The notes: generated from the sequence alone by a model not told the origin. 64,000 bases of DNA from Micromonospora sp. WMMA1947 (GCF_027497355.1 NZ_CP114909.1:3863001-3927000); one strand, 5' to 3'; shown: positions 34,628 to 45,389, counted from the stretch's first letter. A program made the numbers and translations.

Positions 34628-34676
34628 CCGGCGACCGGCGACCGGCGACCGGCGACCGGGGGGGCGGTGGAAAGGG

Positions 34677-34710
34677 GGAGCCCGGTCCGCCGAGGGGCGG
34701 GCCGGGCTCC
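34677..34710 (-). terminator. Terminator of typA
   Basis: A 15-bp stem (34677-34691 with 34696-34710, one G-T pair) and a 4-nt loop lie 27 bp beyond the typA stop. On the minus strand it is followed by a C/T-rich stretch. Confidence 0.7.
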
Positions 34711-34737
34711 GGGTGGGGCTCGTGAGCGGGCGGTGCG

Positions 34738-36606
<1,869 letters not shown>

Positions 36607-36643
36607 ACCCTCCATACTCCTGTCTGCGGTTGCCGGGGCACGC

Positions 36644-36660
36644 CTCGGGGTCACCCCGAG
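36644..36660. promoter_or_regulatory. Palindrome between typA and the DedA gene
   Basis: CTCGGGGT-C-ACCCCGAG is a perfect 8-bp inverted repeat with a 1-nt centre in the divergent region between typA and the DedA/PAP2-like gene. It may be an operator or a small hairpin in the typA leader. Confidence 0.4.
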
Positions 36661-36737
36661 ACAACCCGGATCTGCGTCGAAAGTGCTGTGCCGACCGTTC
36701 CAGCGACTGGCATGCTGACACCCGTGCGGGGTGTCCG

Positions 36738-38237
36738 ATGCCTGACCTGCTGAGCTGGCTGCAGGAGCTGCCGCCCCTGCTGATCTACCTGGCCGCCGCG
36801 GCGATCGTCGCGGCGGAGACCGCGGTGATCGTCGGGCTGCTGATGCCCGGCGAGGCGACCCTGCTTCTGGTCGGCTTCCTAGCGTACGCGGGCACGCTGC
36901 GCCTCGCGCCCGTGCTGGTGGCCATGACCGCCGCCGCCGTGATCGGAGACACACTCGCGTGGCGGGCCGGCCGCCGGTACGGCCCCCGGCTGCGCGCCTC
37001 GGGAGTCGGCGCCCGGATCGGCGCGCACCGGTGGCGGCGGGCCGACTCGCTGCTGGAGCGCCTCGGTGGCCGGGGCGTGCTCGCGGCCCGCTGGATCGCG
37101 TTCGCCCGCACGCTGGCGCCCCGGCTGGCCGGGTCGGCGGGGATGCCGTACCGGCGGTTCGCGCCGTGGAACCTGGCCGGGGTGGCGAGCTGGGTCGGCG
37201 CCTCGGTGCTGGCCGGATACCTGGCCGGTGAGTCGTACGAGCGGGTGTCGAAGCTGCTCGGCCGGGCCACCGGTGCGGTGCTGGCCCTGCTGCTGTGCCT
37301 GCTCGCCGTGGTGCTCGCCGGCCGCTGGCTGGGGCGCAACCCGGACCCGGTACGCGCACTGGCGGCGCGGGCCGCCGCGTTGCCGCCGCTGCGCTGGGTG
37401 CGGGCCCGGTACGGCGTGCTGTTCTTCCTGGTCGCCATGCGGGTCGGCCCGGCCTGGACGCTGCTGATCAACCTGGCGCTGGGGCTGGCGCTGCTGTTCG
37501 TCGCCGGGCTGGCCGTGGCGGTCCTGCTGGAGGCGGTCGTCGCGCACAGCGGGCTCGGGGTCCTCGACGGGCTGGTCGCCGACTGGTTCGCCGCCCGGCG
37601 TACCCCCGGGGTGGTCGACACGGCGCTGCTGGCGGTGTCGGTGCTGCGCGGCTGGGTGCTGATCGCCGCGGTCGCCCTGGTCGCCGCGGTGGTGGCGCGG
37701 CGGGCTCGGGCGTGGCGGGCGGACCCGCTCGGAGTGCTGGGCACTGCCGGCGCCGCCGTACCGCTGGTGTTGCTCGTCGTCGTCGCGGACCTGACCGGTC
37801 CGGGCGGCCCGGACCGCCCCGGTGACCTGTTCCCGACACAGAACGCGGTGGTGACCGCGAGCTTCGGCACGCTGGCCTGGCTGCTGTCGCGGGGTGCCCG
37901 CTGGCCGGTGGGCGCGGCGGTGTGGACGGCCGCGTCGGCGGGGGTGGTCACGGTCACCGGCGCGCGGCTCTATCTGGGCTTCAGCACGGCGAGCGGCACC
38001 GTCACGGCGGTTCTGCTGGGCCTGGCCTGGACGACCGTCTTCGTGGTGGCGTGGGCGACCCGGAACCGCCTGGCCGAGCGGGACGAGCGTCCGGCGGGCG
38101 TGGACCGGGAGGAGCGGACCGCGTACGCGGAGCCGGACGACGGTCCGGCCGACGCGGTGGCGGGGGAGCCGCCGCCCCGGCCCCGGGGCCGCCGGTCCGC
38201 GTTTCGGGTACCCCGCGGACCTGTCGATCCTTGCTAG
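36738..38237 (+). CDS. DedA-family membrane protein fused to a degenerate PAP2 domain
   Basis: Residues 1 to about 200 are DedA, with [22 protein letters not shown] and the basic [19 protein letters not shown] block. Residues 225-440 have the topology of a PAP2 phosphatase, but the active-site blocks are altered: [11 protein letters not shown] stands where FPSGHA-type sequence is expected (365-375), and [13 protein letters not shown] (408-420) replaces SRVYLGVHWPSDV. The catalytic histidines and Asp are missing, so the second half is probably not a phosphatase. The protein may act in lipid-carrier transport, known for DedA proteins. A hydrophilic tail of about 60 residues follows. Confidence 0.83.
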   Translation: MPDLLSWLQELPPLLIYLAAAAIVAAETAVIVGLLMPGEATLLLVGFLAYAGTLRLAPVLVAMTAAAVIGDTLAWRAGRRYGPRLRASGVGARIGAHRWRRADSLLERLGGRGVLAARWIAFARTLAPRLAGSAGMPYRRFAPWNLAGVASWVGASVLAGYLAGESYERVSKLLGRATGAVLALLLCLLAVVLAGRWLGRNPDPVRALAARAAALPPLRWVRARYGVLFFLVAMRVGPAWTLLINLALGLALLFVAGLAVAVLLEAVVAHSGLGVLDGLVADWFAARRTPGVVDTALLAVSVLRGWVLIAAVALVAAVVARRARAWRADPLGVLGTAGAAVPLVLLVVVADLTGPGGPDRPGDLFPTQNAVVTASFGTLAWLLSRGARWPVGAAVWTAASAGVVTVTGARLYLGFSTASGTVTAVLLGLAWTTVFVVAWATRNRLAERDERPAGVDREERTAYAEPDDGPADAVAGEPPPRPRGRRSAFRVPRGPVDPC

Positions 38238-38268
38238 GGTGCGCCGACGAGGACTACGGGGAGGTCCG

Positions 38269-39138
38269 ATGCGGCGAGGACTCGGCCGGTGGGCCGTGAC
38301 AGTGGTGGCGTTGCTCGCGGCAGGCACGCTGACGGCGTGCGGCGACGAGGAACGGCCGGTGCGAGAGGTCGCTGTGGAACTGCCCACGGCGGCGTCGGCG
38401 GACCAGCCGCAGGAGGCGCCCGCCGACGCGCCGAGCGAGGAGCCACCGGCGGTTGCGGCGATGGGTGGACGGCCCAGCCCGAGCGCGTCGGCGAAACCGA
38501 AGCCGCGGGCGAAGCCGTCCCGCACGTCGACGGCGCCGCTGGCCCGGCCGAAGCCGCCGACCGAGACCCAGGTGCCACCGGCGCCACCGAAGCCGGCCGA
38601 CGACGGCTGCAAGCCGAGCTACCGGGGCACCAAGGCCAGCCAGAGCCAGGTGAAGGCGGCGCTCGCCGACGCCGCGGCGCGTACCTACTGGCCGACCTCG
38701 GCGCCGGACATCCGCATCCCGTCGGCGCTGCTGAAGGCCACCGCCTGGCAGGAGAGCGGGTGGCAGTCCAACATCATCGCCTGTGACGGCGGGGTCGGGC
38801 TGATGCAGGTCATGCCGGCCACGGCGGACTGGATGAACCAGCGGTTCGGCCAGTCGTACGACATCGACGCCTACCGGGACAACGCCTACCTGGGCGGCAC
38901 CTACCTGGCCTGGCTGACCAAGTACATCGGCGACATGTACTTCGAGTCCGACTACCGGCTCGACGCCTCACTGTGCACCAGCGAGCTGAACTCCTGCCTG
39001 CTCAACGCCGTGATCGCGGCCTACAACTACGGGCACGGCGCGGTGGCGCGGGAGGATCAGCCGCTGACCATCCCCAACCCGCAGTACGTGCGCAACGTGC
39101 GGGCGCTGATGACCGAGTGCGAGTGCCTGAGCTTCTGA
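38269..39138 (+). CDS. Lytic transglycosylase (SLT) lipoprotein
   Basis: The 289-aa protein has a signal sequence with lipobox LTAC (Cys24), a Pro/Ala/Lys-rich linker (about 30-112) and a C-terminal SLT domain. The catalytic Glu is E162 in TAWQESGWQSN, followed by GGVGLMQVMPATADWMN and AAYNYGHGAV. Two cysteine pairs in the C-terminal part may form disulfides. It should cleave peptidoglycan glycan strands outside the membrane. It starts 31 nt after the DedA gene, so it is probably co-transcribed with it. Confidence 0.9.
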   Translation: MRRGLGRWAVTVVALLAAGTLTACGDEERPVREVAVELPTAASADQPQEAPADAPSEEPPAVAAMGGRPSPSASAKPKPRAKPSRTSTAPLARPKPPTETQVPPAPPKPADDGCKPSYRGTKASQSQVKAALADAAARTYWPTSAPDIRIPSALLKATAWQESGWQSNIIACDGGVGLMQVMPATADWMNQRFGQSYDIDAYRDNAYLGGTYLAWLTKYIGDMYFESDYRLDASLCTSELNSCLLNAVIAAYNYGHGAVAREDQPLTIPNPQYVRNVRALMTECECLSF

Positions 39139-39166
39139 GCGAACCGACGAACGGGCGGACGGACGA

Positions 39167-39206
39167 ACGGGCGGGGGCCGGCGCGTACGCGCCGGCCCCC
39201 GCCCGT
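39167..39206. terminator. Bidirectional terminator between transglycosylase and MmpL genes
   Basis: A perfect 20-bp inverted repeat (39167-39186 with 39187-39206) lies between convergent genes. In the + direction it is followed by CTGGTC rather than a U-tract. Confidence 0.75.
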
Positions 39207-39210
39207 CTGG

Positions 39211-41337
39211 TCAGTCCCGCGCGGCGACCGGCTCGGCCGGCGTCGCGGCGGGCGCGTCGGCGTCCCGCTTGATCCGTCCGGGCCACCAGAACCGGTCGCC
39301 GAGCAGGAACGCCAGCGCCGGCACCAGCACCGTACGCACCAGCAGCGTGTCCAGCAGCACACCGATGCAGACGATGATGCCGATCTGGGTCAGCGTGATC
39401 AGCGGCAGCACGCCGAGCACCGCGAACACCGCGGCCAGCAGGATGCCGGCGCTGGTGATCACGCCGCCGGTGACCCGCAGCGCCGACAGCATCCCGTCGC
39501 GGGTGCCGGTGCGCCGGGCGTCCTCCCGGGCCCGGGTGACCAGGAAGATGTTGTAGTCGACGCCGAGCGCCACCAGGAAGACGAACGCGAGCAGCAGCAC
39601 CCCGCTGTCCAGCGCCGGGAAGTCCAGCACGTGGTCGAAGAGCAGCCAGGCCGCGCCGAGGCTGGCGAAGAACGAGGCGATCACTGTGAGCACCAGCAGC
39701 AGCGGCGCCAGGAGCCCGCGCAGCAGCAGCACCAGCACCGCGCCGACCAGCAGCAGGATGAGCGGCAGGATCAGCTTGAGGTCCTTGGTGTTGGCCTCGT
39801 TCGAGTCGTACGTCGCGGCGACCGAACCACCGACCAGGGCGCCGTCGGGGGCGTCCGCGCCGTCCACGGCGGGCGGGGCGGAGTCCGGTACGGCGGCCAC
39901 GGCGTCGCGCAGCGCCACCACGGCCCGGTCGGAGGCGGCGCTGCCCGGCTCGGCGGTGAGCACCACGTCGATCTGGGCGACCCGGTCCCCGGCGGCGCCG
40001 GGGCGGGCCGAGGCGACCCCGTCGACGCCGCTCGCCGCGGCCAGGACCGCCTGCGCGGCCTGCGGGGTGGTGAGCACCGCGACCGGCTGGGTGCTGCCGG
40101 CCGGGAACGCCCGGGCGAGCGTCTCGGCTCCGGCGACGGCCTCGGGCTTCTCGCTGAACTGCTCGGTCTCGGACAGCCCGGTGCGGATGCCGAGGCCGCC
40201 GAGGGCGAGGCCGGCGAGCAGCAGGACGGCGAGCGCGGCGACCGGCAGCGGCCGGCGGACCACCAGCTCGCCGAGGCGGCCCCAGATCCGGCCCTCGCGG
40301 GCGGCGCTGCCGACGCGGGGGATGAACGGCCAGAACAGACCCCGGCCGAACAGCAGCAGGGCGGCAGGGAGCACGAACAGCGCGGAGAGCATGGCGAGGA
40401 TCACACCGGTGGCGCAGGCGATGGCGAGCGCCCGGTTGGTCTCCTGCTCGGACAGCAGCAGCGTGAGCACGCCGAGGACGACGGTGCTGCCGCTGGCCAG
40501 GATCGGCTCGGCGGTACGGCGCAGCGCGCGCCGCATGGCGGCGAACCGGTCCTCCTCGCGGCGCAGTTCCTCCCGATAGCGGGCGATGAGCAGCAGCGCG
40601 TAGTTGGTGGCGGCGCCGAACACCAGCACGCTGGCGATGCCCGTGACCTGCCCGCTGGGCAGGTAGATGCCGAAGGCGGGGACGAGGGACTCCACCACGC
40701 GCAGCGTGATCTGCTCGGTGGCGCCCACGACCAGCAGCGGTACGAGCCACAGGAACGGGCTGCGGTAGGTGACCAGCAGCAGCACCGCCACCACGGCGGC
40801 GGTGACCAGCAGCAGCGTGGTGTCCGCGCCCTGGAACACCTTGCCCAGGTCGGCGGTGAACGCGGGCCCGCCGGTGACCTCGACGGTCAGCTCACCGGGC
40901 AGGTCACCGACCGCCTCGCGGAGCTTCTCCACCTCGTCGACCACCGCCGACGGGCCGCCCTCGGTGGACAGCGGCACCGCGACCAGCGCCACCGTGCCGT
41001 CCGGGGAGACCTGGGCGGGGGAGACCCGTCCGCCCGCGGCGAGCGAGCTCAACTCGCCGCCGAGGCCGTCGAGGACGCCTCGGTCGGCTCCGCTCAGCGG
41101 GGCCTGGTCGGCGCGGCTGACCACCACCAGGGCGGTCTGGGCGTCCTTGGAGGGCAACTGGTCCTGCAGTCGCTCGACCTGCGTCGACTGCCATTCCACG
41201 GACAGGCCGGTGCCGGAGACGGGCTCGGGATTGTCCGGCTTCGGTAGCCCGAAGGCGACCACGCCGACGACGAGCGCGGCGGCCAGGGTGAGCCAGGCGG
41301 CCAGCCGGCCCCGGACGACGCGGGTGAACAGAGACAT
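39211..41337 (-). CDS. MMPL/RND-family membrane transporter
   Basis: The 708-aa protein has the duplicated MmpL layout: a span, an outer domain, a block of five or six spans with GQVTGIASVLVFGAATNYALLLIARYREELRR (core GAATNYALLLIARY), then a second outer domain and a final block with FLVALGVDYNIFLVTRAREDARR (core GVDYNIFLVTR). Such proteins export lipids or drugs. It is divergent from a MarR-type regulator, which suggests repression by that regulator and a role in drug or fatty-acid efflux. Confidence 0.92.
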   Translation of the reverse strand: MSLFTRVVRGRLAAWLTLAAALVVGVVAFGLPKPDNPEPVSGTGLSVEWQSTQVERLQDQLPSKDAQTALVVVSRADQAPLSGADRGVLDGLGGELSSLAAGGRVSPAQVSPDGTVALVAVPLSTEGGPSAVVDEVEKLREAVGDLPGELTVEVTGGPAFTADLGKVFQGADTTLLLVTAAVVAVLLLVTYRSPFLWLVPLLVVGATEQITLRVVESLVPAFGIYLPSGQVTGIASVLVFGAATNYALLLIARYREELRREEDRFAAMRRALRRTAEPILASGSTVVLGVLTLLLSEQETNRALAIACATGVILAMLSALFVLPAALLLFGRGLFWPFIPRVGSAAREGRIWGRLGELVVRRPLPVAALAVLLLAGLALGGLGIRTGLSETEQFSEKPEAVAGAETLARAFPAGSTQPVAVLTTPQAAQAVLAAASGVDGVASARPGAAGDRVAQIDVVLTAEPGSAASDRAVVALRDAVAAVPDSAPPAVDGADAPDGALVGGSVAATYDSNEANTKDLKLILPLILLLVGAVLVLLLRGLLAPLLLVLTVIASFFASLGAAWLLFDHVLDFPALDSGVLLLAFVFLVALGVDYNIFLVTRAREDARRTGTRDGMLSALRVTGGVITSAGILLAAVFAVLGVLPLITLTQIGIIVCIGVLLDTLLVRTVLVPALAFLLGDRFWWPGRIKRDADAPAATPAEPVAARD

Positions 41338-41383
41338 CTGATGCCCTCACATGTTGGTCGCGGGGGATTCTCTTTGAACGAGT

Positions 41384-41400
41384 ATCTTGATGAGCGAGAT
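41384..41400. promoter_or_regulatory. Candidate MarR operator/-10 region
   Basis: ATCTTGAT-G-AGCGAGAT is an imperfect palindrome (6 of 8 pairs) in an unusually AT-rich part of the divergent MmpL/MarR intergenic region. TATCTT within it can act as the -10 for the MarR gene. Confidence 0.4.
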
Positions 41401-41416
41401 TATCCGGGGTGGTTCT

Positions 41417-41989
41417 ATGCTGCAACCGGAACTGTTCGACAGGGGGTGGCGGCAAGCGGTGGCGGCGCACAGGATGTATCGGCGACGCGACGACCCGCGC
41501 GGGCGCATGGTCGCCGACATCACAAACGACCTGCGCCGTTACTCGGTCGACGCCCAGCACATCGGGCACGCGTTCGCCGGGCTGCACGGCCTGAACGCCA
41601 CCGACCTGTACGCGCTGATCGCGGTCATGGAGGCCGAGCTGGTGGGCGACCCGATCACCCCCGGCCGGCTCGGTGAGGCGCTCAACCTCTCCTCCGGCTC
41701 GGTGACGGCGCTGGTCGACCGGCTGGAGCGCGGCGGGCACATCCGGCGCGACCGGGACACCGCCGACCGTCGCAAGATCCTCCTGCACTACGCCGACCGC
41801 GGCGCGACGCTGGCGCAGAGCTTCTTCGGGCCGCTGGGCCGCCGTACCGACGAGGTGATGGACCGCTTCAGCGACGACGAGCTGGCCGTGGTGCACCGGT
41901 TCATGGCCGAGATGGTGCACTCCATGCGCACCCACCGGGACGAGATCCGCGCCGCGCCCCGCCGTGGCGCCGCCTCCGGAGACGCCTGA
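41417..41989 (+). CDS. MarR-family transcriptional regulator
   Basis: The product is about 190 aa with a winged helix (ITPGRLGEALNLSSGSVTALVDRLERGGHIRRDRDTADRRKILLHY; core LNLSSGSVTALVDRLERGGHIRR) flanked by dimerisation helices. It is divergent from the MmpL transporter, with a TTGA-rich region between them, and may repress both. ATG 41417 is chosen since GGGGTGG lies upstream and the -10-like box TATCTT at 41383-41388 would leave ATG 41390 outside the transcript. ATG 41390 would add nine residues. Confidence 0.87.
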   Translation: MLQPELFDRGWRQAVAAHRMYRRRDDPRGRMVADITNDLRRYSVDAQHIGHAFAGLHGLNATDLYALIAVMEAELVGDPITPGRLGEALNLSSGSVTALVDRLERGGHIRRDRDTADRRKILLHYADRGATLAQSFFGPLGRRTDEVMDRFSDDELAVVHRFMAEMVHSMRTHRDEIRAAPRRGAASGDA

Positions 41990-41991
41990 TC

Positions 41992-43641
41992 GTGCGGCTG
42001 GTCACCCGGGCCGCCGCCGCGGTGCTGCGACTGCCCGCCGCCCGGACCGGGCGGGTCGCGGTCACCCGGGACATCCCGGTCCGGGTACGCGACGGCGTGA
42101 CGCTGCGCACCGACCACTACGCGCCCGGCCCGGCCGCCGCGCCGTGCGTGCTGATCCGCACCCCGTACGGGCGGGGCGGGCCGATCCGGCTGCTCGGCCG
42201 CCTGATCGCCGAGCGGGGCTTCCACGTGGTGATCCAGTCGTGCCGCGGCACGTTCGGCTCGGGCGGCGAGTTCGCGCCGCTGGTGCACGAGCGCGACGAC
42301 GGCCTGGACACGCTGGACTGGCTGCGCCGCCAGCGGTGGTGGACCGGCGCCTTCGGCATGTTCGGCGCCAGCTACCAGGGCTTCGTGCAGTGGGCGCTCG
42401 CCGCCGAGGCGGGCGACGAGCTGCGCGCGATGGTCGCCGTGGTGACCGCGTCGGCCACCCGGGACTCCACGTACGCGGGGGAGTCGTTCGCGCTGGACAC
42501 GGTGCTCACCTGGGCCGAGCTGCTCGAGGCGCAGACGGTGCCCTGGCTGGCCCGGCAGTGGGAACTCAAGCGCGGCCAGCCCCGGCTCGCCCGGGCGCTG
42601 GCGCACCTGCCGCTGGCCGAGGCCGACCGGGTCGCCACCGGCGTCACCGTGCCGTTCTTCCAGGAGTGGCTGCGGCACCACACCCCCGACGCCGACTACT
42701 GGCGTACCCGGGTCTTCGGTGACCGGATCACCGAGGTCCGCGCGCCGGTGGCCATGGTCAGCGGCTGGCAGGACATCTTCCTGCCGGCCCAGCTCGACGA
42801 CCATGCCCGCCTGCGGGCCGCCGGGGCGCATACCCGCCTGGTCGTCGGGCCGTGGACGCACGGCAGCCCCGGGCTGCTCCTGGCCTCGCTGCGGGAAGGG
42901 CTGGACTGGCTCGACACCCACCTGGCCGGACGGCCCGGCCCGGAACGCGCGCCGGTGCGGGTGCACGTCGGCGGCGCCGGCGGCGGCTGGCGCGACCTGC
43001 CGGACTGGCCGCCACCGGCCACGCCCACCCGGTGGCACCTGCGATCCGGCGGCGGACTGGCCGCGCAACCGCAGGAGCACGGCGCGCCGGACCGGATCTG
43101 GTACGACCCGGCCGACCCCACCCCGTCGCTCGGTGGCCCGCTGCTGGTGGCTCAGCGGGCCGGCGCGGTGGACAACCGGCCGGTCGAGGCCCGCCCGGAC
43201 GTGCTGACGTACACCAGCGAGCGGTTGCGGGAGCCGGTCGAGGTGGCCGGGCCGGTACGCGCCGAGATCCACCTGCGCAGCGAACTGTCGTACCTGGACG
43301 TGTTCGTGCGTCTGTGCGACGTGGACCGGCGCGGGCGCTCCTGGAACGTCTGCGACGGCCTGGTCCGCGTCGAGCCCGGGCGGTTCCCGCGCGATCCGTC
43401 CGGAGTGGTCACCGTGCCGGTGACGCTCTGGCCGACGGCGTACCGCTTCGCGCCGGGCCACCGCCTGCGGGTGCAGGTCTCCGGTGGCGCCCACCCGCGT
43501 TACGCGCGCAACCCCGGCACCGGCGAGCCACTCGGCACGGCTGTGACCCTCCGTGCTGGCTGGCGGGAGATCCTCCACGATCGCGAGCATCCCTCGGCAC
43601 TGGTGCTGCCGCTCGTGCCGGCACCGTCCACAGCGGGCTGA
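41992..43641 (+). CDS. CocE/NonD-family alpha/beta hydrolase
   Basis: The 549-aa protein has the X-Pro dipeptidyl-peptidase/cocaine-esterase layout: nucleophile S127 in GASYQG, acid D261 in SGWQD and H290 in PWTHG, followed by a C-terminal jelly-roll domain (about 350-545) with RPDVLTYTSERLREPVEVAGPV and GHRLRVQVSG. The substrate is unknown; known relatives cleave esters or amides. It lacks a clear signal peptide. It starts 2 nt after the MarR stop (GTG), so the two may be co-expressed. Confidence 0.9.
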   Translation: MRLVTRAAAAVLRLPAARTGRVAVTRDIPVRVRDGVTLRTDHYAPGPAAAPCVLIRTPYGRGGPIRLLGRLIAERGFHVVIQSCRGTFGSGGEFAPLVHERDDGLDTLDWLRRQRWWTGAFGMFGASYQGFVQWALAAEAGDELRAMVAVVTASATRDSTYAGESFALDTVLTWAELLEAQTVPWLARQWELKRGQPRLARALAHLPLAEADRVATGVTVPFFQEWLRHHTPDADYWRTRVFGDRITEVRAPVAMVSGWQDIFLPAQLDDHARLRAAGAHTRLVVGPWTHGSPGLLLASLREGLDWLDTHLAGRPGPERAPVRVHVGGAGGGWRDLPDWPPPATPTRWHLRSGGGLAAQPQEHGAPDRIWYDPADPTPSLGGPLLVAQRAGAVDNRPVEARPDVLTYTSERLREPVEVAGPVRAEIHLRSELSYLDVFVRLCDVDRRGRSWNVCDGLVRVEPGRFPRDPSGVVTVPVTLWPTAYRFAPGHRLRVQVSGGAHPRYARNPGTGEPLGTAVTLRAGWREILHDREHPSALVLPLVPAPSTAG

Positions 43642-43676
43642 TAGTTCAAAAAACCGTCCCTGAGCTGGGCACTTCT

Positions 43677-43694
43677 GCCTAACCGTGGTTAAGC
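43677..43694. promoter_or_regulatory. Operator-like palindrome upstream of the LAS peptidase gene
   Basis: GCCTAACC-GT-GGTTAAGC is a near-perfect 8-bp inverted repeat (7 of 8). It is nested within another inverted repeat, GGGCACTT (43667-43674) and AAGTGCCC (43702-43709). Confidence 0.4.
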
Positions 43695-43811
43695 TCGGAG
43701 CAAGTGCCCGGTGCCGTGCAGTTATCCGGCGGGGCGCGTCCGCGGATCGCACGTCATCACGCGGTGTGATTGTCGTGCCCTCGCCGGTCATCGATCGGAA
43801 GGGGACCTGCC

Positions 43812-44720
43812 ATGACGTCGGCCCCGGCGAACCTGCTGGCCGTCCGCAACCTGTTACTCACCTACCTCAACGTCGACAAGAAGGCCGTACGCGCCGACGA
43901 CCTGGAGCCGGCGGAGGTCGGCATCGTCGGCGACGTCAACCACCGCGGCGGCTACCACTGCGGCTCCGACCGGGTCGTCAAGAACGACTACTCCGTGGTG
44001 GAGTCCAACCGGGACCGGTCCGGGCTCACGCTGTACGCGTCGGCGCTGGACGTCGGCACGTTCTCCGTCCGCTCCGGCGGCGGCACGCACAACCTGCGGA
44101 CGTTCTCCACCTGGATGGTGGCGCAGTGCGTGGCGAACGCGGCCGACACCCGGGACATCAGGGAGATCATCTACTCCCCGGACGGGCGGACCGTACGCCG
44201 CTGGGACCGGCTGGGGCGGCGTACCGGCGGGGACAGCAGCCACCTGTTCCACACCCACATCAGCTTCTTCCGCGACTCCACGAAGGCGGGCCGGGACCAG
44301 ACCCCGCTGTTCCGCCGCTACCTGACCGCGATCGGGATGATCGCCATCGCGAAACCGGAGGACGACATGGAACAGACCGACAAGCTCATCCGGGACACCG
44401 GCTCGAAGAACCGCACAGTGGGCGATGCCCTGGCCGACCTGCAGAACCTGCGCAACTGGCTGATCTCGCCGGTCAACACCACGGGACTCGTGAACCCGCC
44501 GATGGCGAACTCGCCGTTGCAGCAGATGCTGGCGATGCTGCGCGCCTGGCCGGCGCTGGTGGCGCAGGTGAACGAGCTGTCCGGCAAGGACTTCACCGAC
44601 GAGGAGCAGATCGTCTCCGGGGTGCTGGCCGGGCTGCCGCCGGAGAAGATCGCCGAGGCCATTCCGCCACAGATCGCCAGGGACGTGGCCGACGAACTGT
44701 CCCGGCGGCTGACCGCCTGA
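43812..44720 (+). CDS. Endolysin-like LAS/M15-type peptidase with a C-terminal tail domain
   Basis: The N-terminal half (about 1-160) has the pattern of phage-type LAS metallopeptidases: GYHCG (H49), ASALDVG (D80) and HTHISFF (H147, H149) as candidate zinc ligands. The C-terminal part (about 170-302) is helical and low in similarity, like the spacer/tail parts of phage lysins. No signal peptide is present and no holin or tail genes are nearby, so it looks like an orphan or domesticated lysin. An AAGGGGA site lies 6 nt before the ATG. Peptidase activity is inferred, not shown. Confidence 0.7.
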   Translation: MTSAPANLLAVRNLLLTYLNVDKKAVRADDLEPAEVGIVGDVNHRGGYHCGSDRVVKNDYSVVESNRDRSGLTLYASALDVGTFSVRSGGGTHNLRTFSTWMVAQCVANAADTRDIREIIYSPDGRTVRRWDRLGRRTGGDSSHLFHTHISFFRDSTKAGRDQTPLFRRYLTAIGMIAIAKPEDDMEQTDKLIRDTGSKNRTVGDALADLQNLRNWLISPVNTTGLVNPPMANSPLQQMLAMLRAWPALVAQVNELSGKDFTDEEQIVSGVLAGLPPEKIAEAIPPQIARDVADELSRRLTA

Positions 44721-44724
44721 CCGC

Positions 44725-44755
44725 ACGGCGCCGCGACCACGGGTCGCGGCGCCGT
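44725..44755 (+). terminator. Terminator after the LAS peptidase gene
   Basis: A perfect 14-bp stem (44725-44738 with 44742-44755) and a 3-nt loop lie 5 nt after the stop codon. Confidence 0.75.
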
Positions 44756-44770
44756 GGTCCGGCCCATTCC

Positions 44771-44798
44771 GCAACAGCTGTTGCGCAACATCTCTTGC
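44771..44798. promoter_or_regulatory. Two abutting operators before the ArsR-family gene
   Basis: GCAACAGCTGTTGC (44771-44784) is a perfect palindrome and GCAACATCTCTTGC (44785-44798) is an imperfect copy directly beside it, giving the consensus GCAAC-N4-STTGC twice. The pair ends 18 nt before the start codon and would cover the -35 region. Confidence 0.6.
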
Positions 44799-44816
44799 GA
44801 ATGCCAGACTCGCCGC

Positions 44817-45389
44817 ATGGAACCCACCGTCCGGCAGGTCACCGACTCGCGGGTGCTCGCCGCGCTCGCCCACCCCCTGCGCCGCCGGCTCATGGACGTG
44901 CTCAAGGTGTACGGCCCGTGCACCGTCGGCATGCTCGCCGAACGCACCGACCAGGCCCCGGCGAACGTGAGCCACCATCTCAAGGTGCTGGCCGCCGCCG
45001 ACCTGCTGGTGGAGGCGCCCGAGCTGGCACGCGACCGCCGGGAACGCTGGTGGCGGCTGCGCGACCGCGGGGTGCGCTGGTCCAACAGCGACTTCGACGA
45101 CGACCCGGCGGCCCGGGTCGTGGCCGACGCTGCCAGCTCGCTCAACCTGGAACGGCACGCCGAACTGGTCCGCGCCTGGCACTCGGCACCCGACGACGCG
45201 CACGCCGCGTGGGGCGAGGGGCCGTTCAGCACCGACAAGTGGCTGCGCCTGACCCCCGACGAGCTGGCCGAACTCAGCCGCGAGGTGATCGCGCTGTTCG
45301 CCCGGTGGGCCGACCGGCCGATCCCCGACGACGGGCAGCGCCGCGAGCCGGTCTTCGTGTTCGCCCACGGCGTCCCGGGCCGGCCGTGA
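44817..45389 (+). CDS. ArsR-family winged-helix regulator
   Basis: The 190-aa protein begins with an ArsR/HTH_20 domain, VLAALAHPLRRRLMDVLKVYGPCTVGMLAERTDQAPANVSHHLKVLAAADLL (core LAHPLRRRLMDVL and APANVSHHLKVL). No metal-binding cysteines are evident, so it probably senses an organic ligand. A helical C-terminal part of about 100 residues is typical of this subgroup. It is followed 52 nt later by an MFS exporter gene. The tandem operators directly upstream suggest autoregulation. Confidence 0.9.
   Translation: MEPTVRQVTDSRVLAALAHPLRRRLMDVLKVYGPCTVGMLAERTDQAPANVSHHLKVLAAADLLVEAPELARDRRERWWRLRDRGVRWSNSDFDDDPAARVVADAASSLNLERHAELVRAWHSAPDDAHAAWGEGPFSTDKWLRLTPDELAELSREVIALFARWADRPIPDDGQRREPVFVFAHGVPGRP

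Larger units (their letters stand above)
34124..34737. other. 614-bp intergenic region with repeats
   Basis: No gene is supported here; open frames on both strands lack family resemblance. The region holds a direct repeat of the 19-mer CAGCCGTGCACCCGTCGCG around 34278-34315, two GATC-ended hairpins (B and C), a run of about four to five CGGCGACC units at 34625-34660, and the typA terminator. Confidence 0.6.

Noticed and set aside
34620..34665. Tandem repeats as a CRISPR array
   Set aside because: The 8-bp units have no spacers and no cas genes are present.
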